The notes below the pieces were generated by a model. That model was not told where the DNA came from. It made no database searches and saw only the letters and a program-made list of their open reading frames with translations. A stretch of 64,000 nt of DNA from Arthrobacter sp. KBS0703 (GTDB taxonomy: Bacteria; Actinomycetota; Actinomycetes; Actinomycetales; Micrococcaceae), in NCBI RefSeq assembly GCF_002008315.2, contig NZ_MVDG02000001.1, forward strand, positions 2,170,001-2,234,000, read 5' to 3'. This document shows positions 9,397 to 17,062 of the stretch, piece after piece. The position numbers and the translations under genes are program-made. Each line of letters starts with the position of its first letter. The stretch's first letter is position 1.

Positions 9397-9402
9397 TAAG
9401 CT
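9397..9402 (+). promoter_or_regulatory. -10 hexamer TAAGCT, predicted leaderless start of lipB
   Basis: TAAGCT ends 7 nt before the ATG at 9410, and no Shine-Dalgarno sequence is present. The intergenic region also has one TTATCCACA nonamer at 9312-9320. Confidence 0.5.
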
Positions 9403-9409
9403 GGATGCC

Positions 9410-10078
9410 ATGACTCTTGAGTTCACACAGCTGGGTCTCGCCCCGGAATTTGTGGATTACACGCATGCCTGGGATCTCCAGCGCGAAATCCACGAGAATG
9501 TCCTGGCCGGCAAGGCCCCCAGCACAGTACTCCTGCTCGAACACGCCGCCGTTTACACCGCAGGTAAACGCACGGAAGACCACGAGCGCCCATTCGACGG
9601 CACCCCGGTGGTGGCGGTGGACCGCGGCGGCAAGCTGACGTGGCACGGCCCCGGCCAGCTCGTTGGGTACCCCATCATCAAGCTGAAGAACAAAGCCGGA
9701 ATCCGGGACTACGTCGAACGGCTTGAGGCCGTGATCATCGCCGTCCTCGCCGACTACGGCATCACCGCCGTCCGGATCAAGGGCCGTGCCGGCGTCTGGA
9801 TCGCCGAGGACGACAAGGGTCCCGCCCGCAAGATCGCTGCCATCGGCATCCGCGTCAACGAGGGCGTGACCATGCATGGATTCGCTATCAACTGCAACAA
9901 TGATTTGGCCCCGTACGGCCAGATCATCGCGTGCGGAATCACCGATGCCGGCGTGACCACCATCGCCCGGGAGACCGGCCGGGACGTCGCCCCGGCAGAC
10001 CTCGTTTCGCGGATCACCGAAGAACTGCGCAAGAATGAAGACGCCCTAGTTGCAACCCCCGAAGGAGCTCTACTGTGA
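9410..10078 (+). CDS. lipB: Octanoyl-[ACP]:protein N-octanoyltransferase
   Basis: Transfers octanoate from acyl carrier protein to the lipoyl-domain lysine of E2 subunits and GcvH, the first step of lipoate assembly. The protein has 222 residues, the usual length. Family motifs are visible: [12 protein letters not shown] (72-83), the active-site Lys141 in ARKIAAIGI and the acyl-accepting Cys175 in [11 protein letters not shown] 9410 is chosen over longer in-frame starts because homology begins there and TAAGCT lies 7 nt upstream. The stop overlaps the lipA GTG by four bases (GTGA), so the two are translationally coupled. The sucB gene upstream encodes a likely acceptor with two lipoyl domains. 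Confidence 0.96.
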   Translation: MTLEFTQLGLAPEFVDYTHAWDLQREIHENVLAGKAPSTVLLLEHAAVYTAGKRTEDHERPFDGTPVVAVDRGGKLTWHGPGQLVGYPIIKLKNKAGIRDYVERLEAVIIAVLADYGITAVRIKGRAGVWIAEDDKGPARKIAAIGIRVNEGVTMHGFAINCNNDLAPYGQIIACGITDAGVTTIARETGRDVAPADLVSRITEELRKNEDALVATPEGALL

Positions 10079-11082
10079 CACTGGCACCAGAAGGCCGGAA
10101 GATGCTGCGCATTGAGCAGCGGAACGCGGCCACCCCGGTGGAGCGCAAGCCGGAATGGATCAAGGCCAAGGTCCAGATGGGCCCGGAGTTCGTCCAGCTC
10201 AAGAACCTGGTCAAGAAGGAAGGCCTCCACACCGTGTGTGAGGAGGCCGGCTGCCCGAACATCTTCGAGTGCTGGGAAGACAAGGAAGCCACGTTCCTGA
10301 TCGGCGGCTCCGAATGCACCCGGCGCTGCGATTTCTGCCAGATCGACACCGGCAAGCCCTCCCCGGTGGACGTCTTCGAACCCACCAAGGTGGCCCGCTC
10401 GGTCCAGGCCATGCAGCTGCGCTACGCCACCGTGACCGGCGTGGCCCGTGACGACCTCGCCGACGAGGGCGTCTGGCTCTACGCCGAAACGGTCCGCAAG
10501 ATCCACGAGCTGAACCCGGGCACCGGCGTCGAACTGCTGATCCCGGACTTCTCCGGCAAGCCCGAGCACATCGAGGCGATCTGCGATTCCAAGCCCGAGG
10601 TCTTCGCCCACAACGTCGAGACCGTGCCGCGGATCTTCAAGCGGATCCGCCCCGCGTTCCGCTACGACCGGTCCCTGGACGTCATCACCCAGGGCCGGAA
10701 CCTGGGCATGGTGACCAAGTCCAACCTGATCCTGGGCATGGGCGAGACCCGCGAGGAAATCTCCGAGGCGCTCCGGGACCTGCACGAGGCCGGCTGCGAC
10801 CTGATCACCATCACCCAGTACCTGCGCCCGTCCGAACGCCACCTCCCGGTGGACCGCTGGGTCAAGCCGCAGGAATTCGTGGACCTGCAGCAGGAAGCGG
10901 ACGAGATCGGCTTCCTCGGCGTCATGTCCGGACCCCTCGTCCGGTCCTCCTACCGGGCCGGCCGGCTCTGGGCCACCGCGATGCGCAAGAAGGGCTGGGA
11001 CATCCCGGCCGAACTCGCCCACATCGAGTCCTCCGGAACCACCCGCCAGGAAGCCAGCTCACTGCTCGCGGCGCACTCCTAA
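10075..11082 (+). CDS. lipA: Lipoyl synthase (radical SAM)
   Basis: Inserts two sulfur atoms into protein-bound octanoate, completing lipoate. It has 335 residues. Both iron-sulfur clusters are visible: the auxiliary cluster Cys55, Cys60 and Cys66 ([12 protein letters not shown]) and the radical SAM motif CTRRCDFC (Cys81, Cys85, Cys88). The conserved RSSYRAG loop, whose serine binds the auxiliary cluster, is at about 290-296. The GTG start overlaps the lipB stop by four bases. Confidence 0.97.
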   Translation: MTLAPEGRKMLRIEQRNAATPVERKPEWIKAKVQMGPEFVQLKNLVKKEGLHTVCEEAGCPNIFECWEDKEATFLIGGSECTRRCDFCQIDTGKPSPVDVFEPTKVARSVQAMQLRYATVTGVARDDLADEGVWLYAETVRKIHELNPGTGVELLIPDFSGKPEHIEAICDSKPEVFAHNVETVPRIFKRIRPAFRYDRSLDVITQGRNLGMVTKSNLILGMGETREEISEALRDLHEAGCDLITITQYLRPSERHLPVDRWVKPQEFVDLQQEADEIGFLGVMSGPLVRSSYRAGRLWATAMRKKGWDIPAELAHIESSGTTRQEASSLLAAHS

Positions 11083-11113
11083 AGAAACACATCTTTTCCT
11101 TGGCCGGGGGCCG

Positions 11114-11143
11114 GGGCCGGTTCTCTCCGGCGTCCGGCCCTTT
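11114..11143 (+). terminator. Weak terminator hairpin after lipA
   Basis: GGGCCGG (11114-11120) pairs with CCGGCCC (11134-11140), followed by TTTG. It lies between lipA and the DUF4191 gene, which has its own TAGAAT (11157-11162) 9 nt before its ATG. Confidence 0.5.
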
Positions 11144-11171
11144 GTCGTGAATCACGTAGAATTAAGGCACT

Positions 11172-11918
11172 ATGGCGAAATCCCCTGATTCCAGCAACTC
11201 ACCGGCAGCTGACGCTCCCAAGCGCGGCCTCTTCTCGCGCAAGCCCAAAGAGGCAAAGGACAAGAAGCCCAGCCGGCTTAAGCAGATCGGCGAAGTCTTC
11301 AACATGACGCGCCGCCACGATCCCATGGTTCCGTGGCTCATGTTGCTGGCCTTCCTTGGCGTCGTCGCCGTAAGCCTCATCATTGGCCTGGTGCTGGAAA
11401 ACTGGATCACCGCGCTGATCATCGGCATCCCGCTTGGCTTCCTCGCCGCCACCCTGATCCTGTCACGGCGGGCCGAGCGTGCGGCGTTCGCCCAGATCGA
11501 GAACCAGCCGGGAGCATCGGGGGCCGCCCTGAGCACGCTCAAGAGGGGCTGGATCACCGAGGAACAGCCGGTGGCCGTCAACCCGCGCACGCAGGACGCG
11601 GTCTTCCGCGCCATCGGCCGTCCCGGCGTCGTCCTCGTCTCCGAGGGACCGACGCACCGTGTGCGGCCCCTGGTGGAAGCCGAACGGAAGAAACTCGTCC
11701 GGATCCTGCCCAACGTCACGATCCACGTCATTGAGAGCGGCCGCGGAGAAGGCCAGGTCCCGATCAGCCAGGTCGCCAAAAAGATGAACAAGCTGAACAA
11801 CGAGCTCACCAAGACCGAGGTCAGCGCCGTTTCGAAGCGCATCTCGTCCCTGGGCGGCCGGCTCCCCATCCCCAAGGGCATCGACCCCTACAAGGCCCGC
11901 CCCCAGCGGGGACGCTAA
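11172..11918 (+). CDS. DUF4191 family membrane protein
   Basis: A 248-residue protein of unknown function found beside lipA in many actinobacteria (Rv2219 in M. tuberculosis). The amino end is basic and lysine-rich (KRGLFSRKPKEAKDKKPSRL). Two adjacent transmembrane helices follow at about residues 54-74 (VPWLMLLAFLGVVAVSLIIG) and 78-98 (ENWITALIIGIPLGFLAATL). The rest is a cytoplasmic domain containing KRGWITEEQPVAVNPRTQD and a basic tail. It lies directly downstream of lipA but after a weak terminator, with its own likely promoter. Confidence 0.85.
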   Translation: MAKSPDSSNSPAADAPKRGLFSRKPKEAKDKKPSRLKQIGEVFNMTRRHDPMVPWLMLLAFLGVVAVSLIIGLVLENWITALIIGIPLGFLAATLILSRRAERAAFAQIENQPGASGAALSTLKRGWITEEQPVAVNPRTQDAVFRAIGRPGVVLVSEGPTHRVRPLVEAERKKLVRILPNVTIHVIESGRGEGQVPISQVAKKMNKLNNELTKTEVSAVSKRISSLGGRLPIPKGIDPYKARPQRGR

Positions 11919-11929
11919 CACACCCCTGA

Positions 11930-11976
11930 ACCGCCCCGGCGGCCGCCGCATCCGCGCCGGCCCCGGGGCGCTTTTG
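11930..11976 (+). terminator. Terminator hairpin after the DUF4191 gene
   Basis: CGCCCCGG (11932-11939) pairs with CCGGGGCG (11963-11970), with further GC pairing inside, followed by CTTTTG. Confidence 0.6.
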
Positions 11977-12025
11977 TCAGGATTGCCAAGCCAGCCCAGC
12001 GAAACCAACTGAAGCCGGAGCCCCT

Positions 12026-12430
12026 GTGAATTACCCGCCAACGTCCGCCGTCATCCGCGTCTTCCGGCTCCTGGCCGTAGCCGAAGCCTTCAGCTGGGCT
12101 GCCCTGCTGACCGGAATGTACTTCAAGTGGGTCGCCCGGACCACCGAACTCGGCGTAGAGATTGCCGGGCCCGTGCACGGCGCACTGTTCATCGGCTACG
12201 GCGTGGCCGCATTGGTCCTGTGGCGTCTGCAGCGCTGGCCGTTCCCCGTGGCGCTGTTCGCCGGGCTATCGGCCGTTGTCCCCTTTGCCACCGTGCTGTT
12301 CGAACGCTGGGCTGGCCGAAGGGGGCACCTCACAGCAACCGGGACGACAGCCGCCGATGCCGCAACGGCAGGACAGGGCGGCGAGGCTCCGGCCCCGGAA
12401 CGGGCCGTCGAAGAGACAGCGGTCCGCTAG
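12026..12430 (+). CDS. DUF3817 family membrane protein
   Basis: 134 residues starting at GTG 12026, with GGAG 8 nt upstream (CGGAGCCCCTGTG). Three hydrophobic helices carry the family pattern: FRLLAVAEAFSWAALLTGMYFK at the amino end, GPVHGALFIGYGVAALVLW in the middle and PFPVALFAGLSAVVPFATVLFERW near the end. A hydrophilic low-complexity tail rich in Ala, Thr and Glu follows. The function is unknown; family members are small integral membrane proteins. It is convergent with the RDD gene. Confidence 0.85.
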   Translation: MNYPPTSAVIRVFRLLAVAEAFSWAALLTGMYFKWVARTTELGVEIAGPVHGALFIGYGVAALVLWRLQRWPFPVALFAGLSAVVPFATVLFERWAGRRGHLTATGTTAADAATAGQGGEAPAPERAVEETAVR

Positions 12431-12446
12431 CCGGGCAAGGAAAGAG

Positions 12447-12498
12447 CCGCGCCCTGACGCAGGGCCCTGCGTCAGCCGGGCCCTGCGTCAGGGCGCGG
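12447..12498. terminator. Perfect 21-bp inverted repeat between convergent genes
   Basis: The arms are 12447-12467 and 12478-12498, perfectly complementary over 21 bp with a 10-base loop. A smaller 22-bp perfect palindrome (12453-12474) is nested inside, because the CTGACGCAGGG module is repeated. It lies between the stops of the DUF3817 (+) and RDD (-) genes and probably acts as a shared transcription stop, although there is no T run. Confidence 0.65.
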
Positions 12499-12936
12499 TC
12501 ACATCCGCACCAGCACGGTGTCCATGGCCTTGTCATGCAGCCCGCGCTGGTCGGGATCGAAAATTACTGCGGGAACCACCAGGCAGAGCAGCAGCGTGCG
12601 GACGAGCGCCGCGATTGGCCCGGCGGGCATGCCGCCCAGACGGACCACGTGGATCCCCAAGACCCTGTGTCCGATGCTGTAGCCCAGCGTGCCGACCAGC
12701 AGGATCTGCTCGGCGGCGAAGACAGCGAGCGTGGCCCAGGAGTTGCCGGCGAAGAAAGAGTTGCTGATCAGCAGGGCAACGGTCCAGTCGATGGTAATCG
12801 CCAGGATTCTGCGTCCCGCGCGGGCGATGGACCCGGGGCCCGATTCGGGGAGGCCGAGGCGCTCCCCCGGGTACTTTGAAATGCCGGAAGTGTCCGGCCC
12901 ACTGAGCCAGGAGCCGATGTCTCTGCGATCTACCAC
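12499..12936 (-). CDS. RDD family membrane protein
   Basis: 145 residues. The RDD signature is visible: Arg and Asp in the first helix (RRILAITIDWTVALLISNSF), an Asp-bearing carboxy end (FDPDQRGLHDKAMDTVLV), and three hydrophobic segments. The role is uncertain; RDD proteins are small transport-related or accessory membrane proteins. The M. tuberculosis homologue (Rv2219A) sits in the same place next to glnA1. The GTG start at 12936 has TAAACT ending 6 nt upstream, so it is probably leaderless. It is divergent from glnA. Confidence 0.88.
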   Translation of the reverse strand: MVDRRDIGSWLSGPDTSGISKYPGERLGLPESGPGSIARAGRRILAITIDWTVALLISNSFFAGNSWATLAVFAAEQILLVGTLGYSIGHRVLGIHVVRLGGMPAGPIAALVRTLLLCLVVPAVIFDPDQRGLHDKAMDTVLVRM

Positions 12937-12942
12937 CGTCCC

Positions 12943-12948
12943 AGTTTA
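12943..12948 (-). promoter_or_regulatory. -10 hexamer TAAACT, predicted leaderless start of the RDD gene
   Basis: On the minus strand TAAACT is followed by 6 nt and then the GTG at 12936. Confidence 0.6.
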
Positions 12949-12976
12949 GCGAGCCGGCCGCGCCGCCAGGGACGCT

Positions 12977-13007
12977 CACACTGTGGATGCGGATGGACCA
13001 CAGTGTG
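12977..13007. promoter_or_regulatory. Spaced perfect inverted repeat upstream of glnA
   Basis: CACACTGTGG (12977-12986) and CCACAGTGTG (12998-13007) are perfect 10-bp inverted arms 11 nt apart. They lie between the divergent RDD and glnA promoters and could be an operator for a dimeric regulator. The regulator is unknown. Confidence 0.45.
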
Positions 13008-13041
13008 GACACCGTATAGCGTTTACATATCAGGCGGTTCT

Positions 13042-13079
13042 GTAACCTGCCGGAAACAAAGCGGACACGGCCGAGAAAT
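13042..13079 (+). promoter_or_regulatory. GlnR box upstream of glnA
   Basis: Four pentamers with exact 6-nt spacing: GTAAC (13042-13046), GAAAC (13053-13057), GACAC (13064-13068) and GAAAT (13075-13079). This matches the a1-b1-a2-b2 layout of the actinobacterial GlnR site (GTNAC, n6, GAAAC, n6, GTNAC, n6, GAAAC) except for single mismatches in the last two boxes. It ends 10 nt before the likely -10 TAGGGT. Confidence 0.82.
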
Positions 13080-13089
13080 CCCATGTCCC

Positions 13090-13095
13090 TAGGGT
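13090..13095 (+). promoter_or_regulatory. -10 hexamer TAGGGT of the glnA promoter
   Basis: A TANNNT hexamer directly downstream of the GlnR box. It predicts a leader of about 105-110 nt, which contains a hairpin (13120-13128 with 13143-13151). Confidence 0.5.
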
Positions 13096-13209
13096 GGTAA
13101 CAGTTGCTAGCGAGCTGGGAGCGGGGGCACTTTTGTGTTTTCGCCCCTGCTGATTGCGCTGGGCCACATGGCTTTCCAGCCAGTTATTACATATGCGTAA
13201 GGAGCATAG

Positions 13210-14634
13210 ATGTTCAAGACTGCGGACGAAGTCCTCAAGTTCATCAAAGACGAAGATATTAAGTTCGTCGATATCCGCTTCACCGATCTTCCTGGCGTTC
13301 AGCAGCACTTCAATGTGCCCGCCAAGAGCGTGGACGCAGATTTCTTCGTCAACGGCCAGCTCTTCGACGGATCCTCCATCCGTGGCTTCCAGGGCATCGC
13401 AGAATCCGACATGCAGCTCATTCCGGATGTCACCACCGCATTCCTGGACACGTTCCGCATGGAAAAGACCCTTGCGCTGAACTTCTCCATCGTGAACCCC
13501 CGCACCGGTGACCCTTACCACCGCGACCCCCGTGGTGTTGCCGAGAAGGCTGAAGCCTACCTCGCCTCCACCGGCATCGCCGACACCGCGTTCTTCGCCC
13601 CTGAGGCAGAGTTCTTCGTGTTCGACAACGTCCAGTACCAGTCCTCCCCGCAGGGCAGCTTCTACAAGATCGACTCCGAAGAAGCCCACTGGAACACCGG
13701 CCGCGAAGAAGAAGGCGGAAACCTCGGCTACAAGACCCCTGTCAAGGGCGGTTACTTCCCGGTTTCCCCCACCGACAAGCAGGCCGACCTGCGCGACGCC
13801 ATGTGTGTTGCCCTGGACGAGGCCGGCCTTGAGGTCGAGCGCAGCCACCACGAAGTCGGTTCCGCCGGCCAGGCTGAAATCAACTACAAGTTCACCACGC
13901 TGACCCACGCGGCTGATGACCTGCAGAAGTTCAAGTACGTCATCAAGAACACCGCCGACGCGTGGGGCAAGTCCGTCACGTTCATGCCGAAGCCGGTCTT
14001 CGGTGACAACGGCTCGGGCATGCACTGCCACCAGTCGCTCTGGAACGGTGGCGAGCCGCTGTTCTACGACGAGAAGGGCTACGCCGGCCTGTCCGACATG
14101 GCACGCTGGTACATCGGCGGCCTGCTGAAGCACTCCTCGGCTGTGCTGGCCTTCACCAACCCGACGGTCAACTCCTACCGCCGCCTGGTCAAGGGCTTCG
14201 AAGCCCCCGTGAACATGGTCTACTCGCAGGGCAACCGCTCCGCCGGTATCCGCATCCCGATCACGGGTTCCAACCCGAAGGCCAAGCGCATCGAGTTCCG
14301 CGCTCCGGACCCCTCCTCGAACCCGTACCTGGCCTTCGCTGCCCAGCTGATGGCCGGCATTGACGGCATCCGCAACCGCATCGAACCGCCGGCTCCCATC
14401 GACAAGGACCTCTACGAGCTCCCCGCCGAGGAAGCCAAGGACATCCCCAAGGCCCCGGGCACGCTCGAGGAAGCCCTCGACGCACTGGCCGAGGACAACG
14501 AGTTCCTCCAGGCCGGCGGCGTGTTCACCCAGGACCTGATCGATACCTGGATCGAGTACAAGTACGAGAACGAGATCAAGCCGCTCTCCCTGCGCCCGAA
14601 CCCGTACGAATTCGAGCTCTACTACGGCGTCTAG
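13210..14634 (+). CDS. glnA: Glutamine synthetase type I (adenylylatable)
   Basis: Makes glutamine from glutamate, ammonia and ATP as a cytoplasmic dodecamer. It has 474 residues, the length of GSI-beta enzymes. Visible: amino-terminal beta-grasp region with [17 protein letters not shown] metal ligands, [12 protein letters not shown], the ATP-site motif [19 protein letters not shown], the NRSAGIRIP loop, and the adenylylation site DLYELP with Tyr402. That tyrosine is the target of GlnE, encoded at 17063-20077. Start ATG 13210 has AAGGAG a few nt upstream. Transcription is probably controlled by GlnR through the box at 13042-13079. It is the counterpart of M. tuberculosis glnA1 (Rv2220). Confidence 0.97.
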   Translation: MFKTADEVLKFIKDEDIKFVDIRFTDLPGVQQHFNVPAKSVDADFFVNGQLFDGSSIRGFQGIAESDMQLIPDVTTAFLDTFRMEKTLALNFSIVNPRTGDPYHRDPRGVAEKAEAYLASTGIADTAFFAPEAEFFVFDNVQYQSSPQGSFYKIDSEEAHWNTGREEEGGNLGYKTPVKGGYFPVSPTDKQADLRDAMCVALDEAGLEVERSHHEVGSAGQAEINYKFTTLTHAADDLQKFKYVIKNTADAWGKSVTFMPKPVFGDNGSGMHCHQSLWNGGEPLFYDEKGYAGLSDMARWYIGGLLKHSSAVLAFTNPTVNSYRRLVKGFEAPVNMVYSQGNRSAGIRIPITGSNPKAKRIEFRAPDPSSNPYLAFAAQLMAGIDGIRNRIEPPAPIDKDLYELPAEEAKDIPKAPGTLEEALDALAEDNEFLQAGGVFTQDLIDTWIEYKYENEIKPLSLRPNPYEFELYYGV

Positions 14635-14694
14635 TCAGATGAACCGGCTGACGCGGCATTAGTCCGCGGATAGTCCGCAAGAGTCTCGCTACAA

Positions 14695-14738
14695 CAAAGG
14701 CCGGCCCCGGGTTTCACCACCTGGAGCCGGCCTTTTGT
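14695..14738 (+). terminator. Terminator hairpin after glnA
   Basis: CAAAGGCCGGC (about 14695-14705) pairs with GCCGGCCTTTTG (14726-14737), with a T run at the end. Confidence 0.8.
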
Positions 14739-14832
14739 CGTCTGCGGATCTGTCTGTCCGAGTTACTGGGTCCGCGGGTTCAAACGCCAGCACCCTCGGC
14801 GGTGGTGGCGTGCAGGGAGCCCAGGTAGCTCC

Positions 14833-14937
14833 TCAGGGGCGGGACCTTGCCCGGAGGACCGCGGCAGACAGGCCAAGGACGGCCATCAGGGATCCAAACA
14901 TAACGGCAACGCCTGAGATGTATTCAGTAATAGTCAT
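14833..14937 (-). CDS. 34-residue single-helix membrane microprotein
   Basis: A small open frame in an otherwise empty 492-base gap. It begins MTITEYISGVAVMFGSLMAV, continues as a hydrophobic helix (LGLSAAVL), and ends in a basic tail (RARSRP) before TGA, so one transmembrane segment with a positive carboxy end. On the minus strand GGAAGG lies 9 nt before ATG 14937, a good ribosome site. I do not know a named family. The support is the ribosome site, the clean helix plus basic tail and the lack of any competing gene. No other gene is visible from 14938 to 15126. Confidence 0.55.
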   Translation of the reverse strand: MTITEYISGVAVMFGSLMAVLGLSAAVLRARSRP

Positions 14938-15126
14938 GGCCGTGCACCTTCCGCTTGTGTTGCACTGAAGCTACGCGCCCAAACGTGGCATTGCCGGAGA
15001 ATCGCCGGGGAAATTGCTCACGATTAGGACACGGCCCGTAAGCCCGGTCGTGTTCCTCACCATGAGTTACCCTGAACCCCGACCCGGTGCCGGGCAACTC
15101 CCCCTGCGGGCGTGGGCCGCCGAGCT

Positions 15127-15762
15127 TCAGCTTCCCCGGCAGGGCTCCGCCGCGTAAAGTCCCCAGAGCGAATCGGATCCGGCACCGCCAAACGCGTCCC
15201 TGTCTGCGGACAGGGCGCGGCACAGGATGAGCGATTCCGCAAAACTTCGCCTGATATACGCCTCCCAGTCTGCCCGTTCAGAGGTGAAGGCCTGCGTTCC
15301 CATCTGGTACTTCAAGTGGGCAAAGTGATCCAGTATCCGGTGGGCGGTGGCTTCAGACCTGGCGGCCAGCTGCTGTGCCTCCCGTTTGGCCGCCGGATCC
15401 CGGATGGCCGCAGGATCGGGCAGTTCCTCGCGGCGCCAAAAGTACGGCTGAAGGTCCACATTTTCCACGAAGATCTTGTCGATCTCCTGTTGCTGGGCAT
15501 ACAAAGACGCTGCAGTGCTGCTTTCCAGTGTGCTCCTGATGCCGAAGTACTGGTACGCCGCTGCAATGAGGGTGGCGGCCACGCCGGCCGCGATGAGCAG
15601 CAGCTCGACCCTCCTGTGTTTCCTGGAGCGGCTGCTTTTCAGCTGCGCCCGGGCATGGTCCATGTCCCGGCCCACCGTGCCACGCCGGCCGACGCCCGGT
15701 TCCTCCCGGGGCGCGGCCATGGCCTGTCTGCCTGGTCCGCCGTCCGGGTCGCCGAGTTCCAT
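15127..15762 (-). CDS. Single-pass membrane protein, function unknown
   Basis: 211 residues, family not recognised. The amino end is hydrophilic (about 50 residues, rich in Gly, Arg and Pro). It is followed by a basic cluster (KSSRSRKHRRVE) and one transmembrane helix (LLLIAAGVAATLIAAAYQYFG). The outer part is mostly helical, with charged residues and several Trp/Phe (ENVDLQPYFWRREELPDPAAIR, then AHRILDHFAHLKYQMGTQAFTSERADWEAYIRRSF). Orientation by the positive-inside rule puts the amino end in the cytoplasm. GGAG lies 8 nt before ATG 15762. It stands alone, with no operon partner. Confidence 0.7.
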   Translation of the reverse strand: MELGDPDGGPGRQAMAAPREEPGVGRRGTVGRDMDHARAQLKSSRSRKHRRVELLLIAAGVAATLIAAAYQYFGIRSTLESSTAASLYAQQQEIDKIFVENVDLQPYFWRREELPDPAAIRDPAAKREAQQLAARSEATAHRILDHFAHLKYQMGTQAFTSERADWEAYIRRSFAESLILCRALSADRDAFGGAGSDSLWGLYAAEPCRGS

Positions 15763-15823
15763 GTCCGCACTCCGTGGTGGTCACATTGCGGTGCTGCTGA
15801 CGGCGCCGGATAGAGCGCCGAAA

Positions 15824-15864
15824 GCTGGCTCCAGGCGTGCTGAGACCATGGAGCCAGCCTTTTT
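15824..15864 (+). terminator. Terminator-like hairpin without an obvious plus-strand gene
   Basis: GCTGGCTCCA (15824-15833) pairs perfectly with TGGAGCCAGC (15849-15858), followed by CTTTTT. The T run points to plus-strand transcription, yet the genes on both sides (15127-15762 and 16012-16527) are on the minus strand. It may serve the GNAT gene weakly in reverse, or end a short plus-strand RNA. Confidence 0.5.
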
Positions 15865-16011
15865 CGGCGAGTGTCCCCGAGATGAAGACTCTTTCAAGCC
15901 TTCCCCCCAACAAGGTTTGAAGAACACTGCCAAGACACAGAGTAGGCACCTAGCGGGAACGGTGCAATGGTCCGGGCGCCCTCTCTCAACCGGCGGTGAC
16001 CCGGCGCCGGC

Positions 16012-16527
16012 TCAGAAGGCGGCGTACATGATTCTCTGCGGCCCGGCGTCGCCGCCCAGATATCTGCCGGCATCCTCAAATCCCGCCTTGAGATAGGCGG
16101 ACTGCCCGGCACCGTTGCGTTCGTTGACGGAAAGTACGACGCCGGCCTGGCCGCTTCCCGTCCTCGCCGTCAGTTTTGCGGCGGTCACCACCGCCGCGGC
16201 AGCCGCGGCCTTCCCCAAGCCTGCGCCCTGGCGGCGCCGGTCAATCAGGAATCCGCGGAGCAGCCACACGGAATCGTCGTCCGGCCACCCGGCGAGCCGG
16301 GCGGCTCCCGACTGCAGCGTCAGCACGCCCACTGCCTCCCCGCCCGCTTCAATGACGTAGGGCCTGCGGGACTCTTCCTCGAGCCCCACCAGCATCATCC
16401 GCAGGGGATCGCCCACGAAGTCCTCCTGGCCGGGCCCCACTTCCATCCCGGCCACTTCGCCGAGGTGGATGGACCGGGCATCGGCGTCAAGGTCCCGGAG
16501 GGAAATGAGCCATACGGTGGAAAGCAT
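16012..16527 (-). CDS. GNAT family N-acetyltransferase
   Basis: 171 residues with the acetyl-CoA-binding motif RRQGAGLGKAAA (Q/R-x-x-G-x-G/A) in the middle, preceded by the beta-strand SVWLLRGFLID. The later segment VVLSVNERNGAGQSAYLKAGFEDAGRY is the usual carboxy part of the fold. The substrate cannot be read from sequence. Start ATG 16527 has TAGGCT ending 6 nt upstream, so it is probably leaderless. Confidence 0.88.
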   Translation of the reverse strand: MLSTVWLISLRDLDADARSIHLGEVAGMEVGPGQEDFVGDPLRMMLVGLEEESRRPYVIEAGGEAVGVLTLQSGAARLAGWPDDDSVWLLRGFLIDRRRQGAGLGKAAAAAAVVTAAKLTARTGSGQAGVVLSVNERNGAGQSAYLKAGFEDAGRYLGGDAGPQRIMYAAF

Positions 16528-16533
16528 GATCCG

Positions 16534-16539
16534 AGCCTA
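16534..16539 (-). promoter_or_regulatory. -10 hexamer TAGGCT, predicted leaderless start of the GNAT gene
   Basis: On the minus strand TAGGCT, 6 nt, then ATG 16527. No Shine-Dalgarno sequence is present. Confidence 0.6.
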
Positions 16540-16558
16540 CCCGCGCGGCGGTCGCCTT

Positions 16559-16987
16559 TTATCCTGCTGGCGGCGCCGGGGCGTCGGCCGGAGGTCCCGC
16601 CGGATCCATCCACATCACTTCCCACAGGTGGCCGTCCGGGTCCTGGAAACTGTGGCTGTACATGAAGCCGTAATCCTGGACCGGCTGGGACTCCGTCCCT
16701 CCCGCGGCGATCGCCTTCCGGTACATGTCATCGACACCCTCACGGCTGCCCACCGAGAACGCCATGATCGCTTCGGTGCTGCTGGTGGCGTCCGCGATGC
16801 TCTTGGACGTGAAGGTCTTGAAGAATCCCTCGACAAGGAGCATGACGTAGGCGTCGTCGTTGATGATCATGCAGGTGGCATTCTCATCGGTGAAATCCGG
16901 GTTGAAGGAGAACCCGAGGGCCGTGAAGAATTCGACCGACCTGCCGAGGTCCTTGACAGGCAGATTCGTGTAGATTTGGGTTGCCAT
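16559..16987 (-). CDS. VOC (glyoxalase/bleomycin resistance-like) family protein
   Basis: 142 residues with the paired beta-alpha-beta-beta-beta modules of the vicinal oxygen chelate fold: ATQIYTNLPVKDLGRSVEFF at the start and YGFMYSHSFQDPDGHLWEVMW at the end. The late His and Glu (DGHLWEV) are the likely metal ligands. The substrate is unknown; close relatives are annotated only as glyoxalase-like. ATG 16987 (MATQIY) is chosen because homology starts there and TAGGTT (16995-17000) lies 7 nt upstream. A TTG three codons earlier is unlikely. Confidence 0.85.
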   Translation of the reverse strand: MATQIYTNLPVKDLGRSVEFFTALGFSFNPDFTDENATCMIINDDAYVMLLVEGFFKTFTSKSIADATSSTEAIMAFSVGSREGVDDMYRKAIAAGGTESQPVQDYGFMYSHSFQDPDGHLWEVMWMDPAGPPADAPAPPAG

Positions 16988-17062
16988 GCGCCCCAACCTA
17001 GCACTTGGCCCAGCACGTGTCAGCCCTTCGCGGCCGCCGGAATCCTGCCCCGCGGCCGGCGC

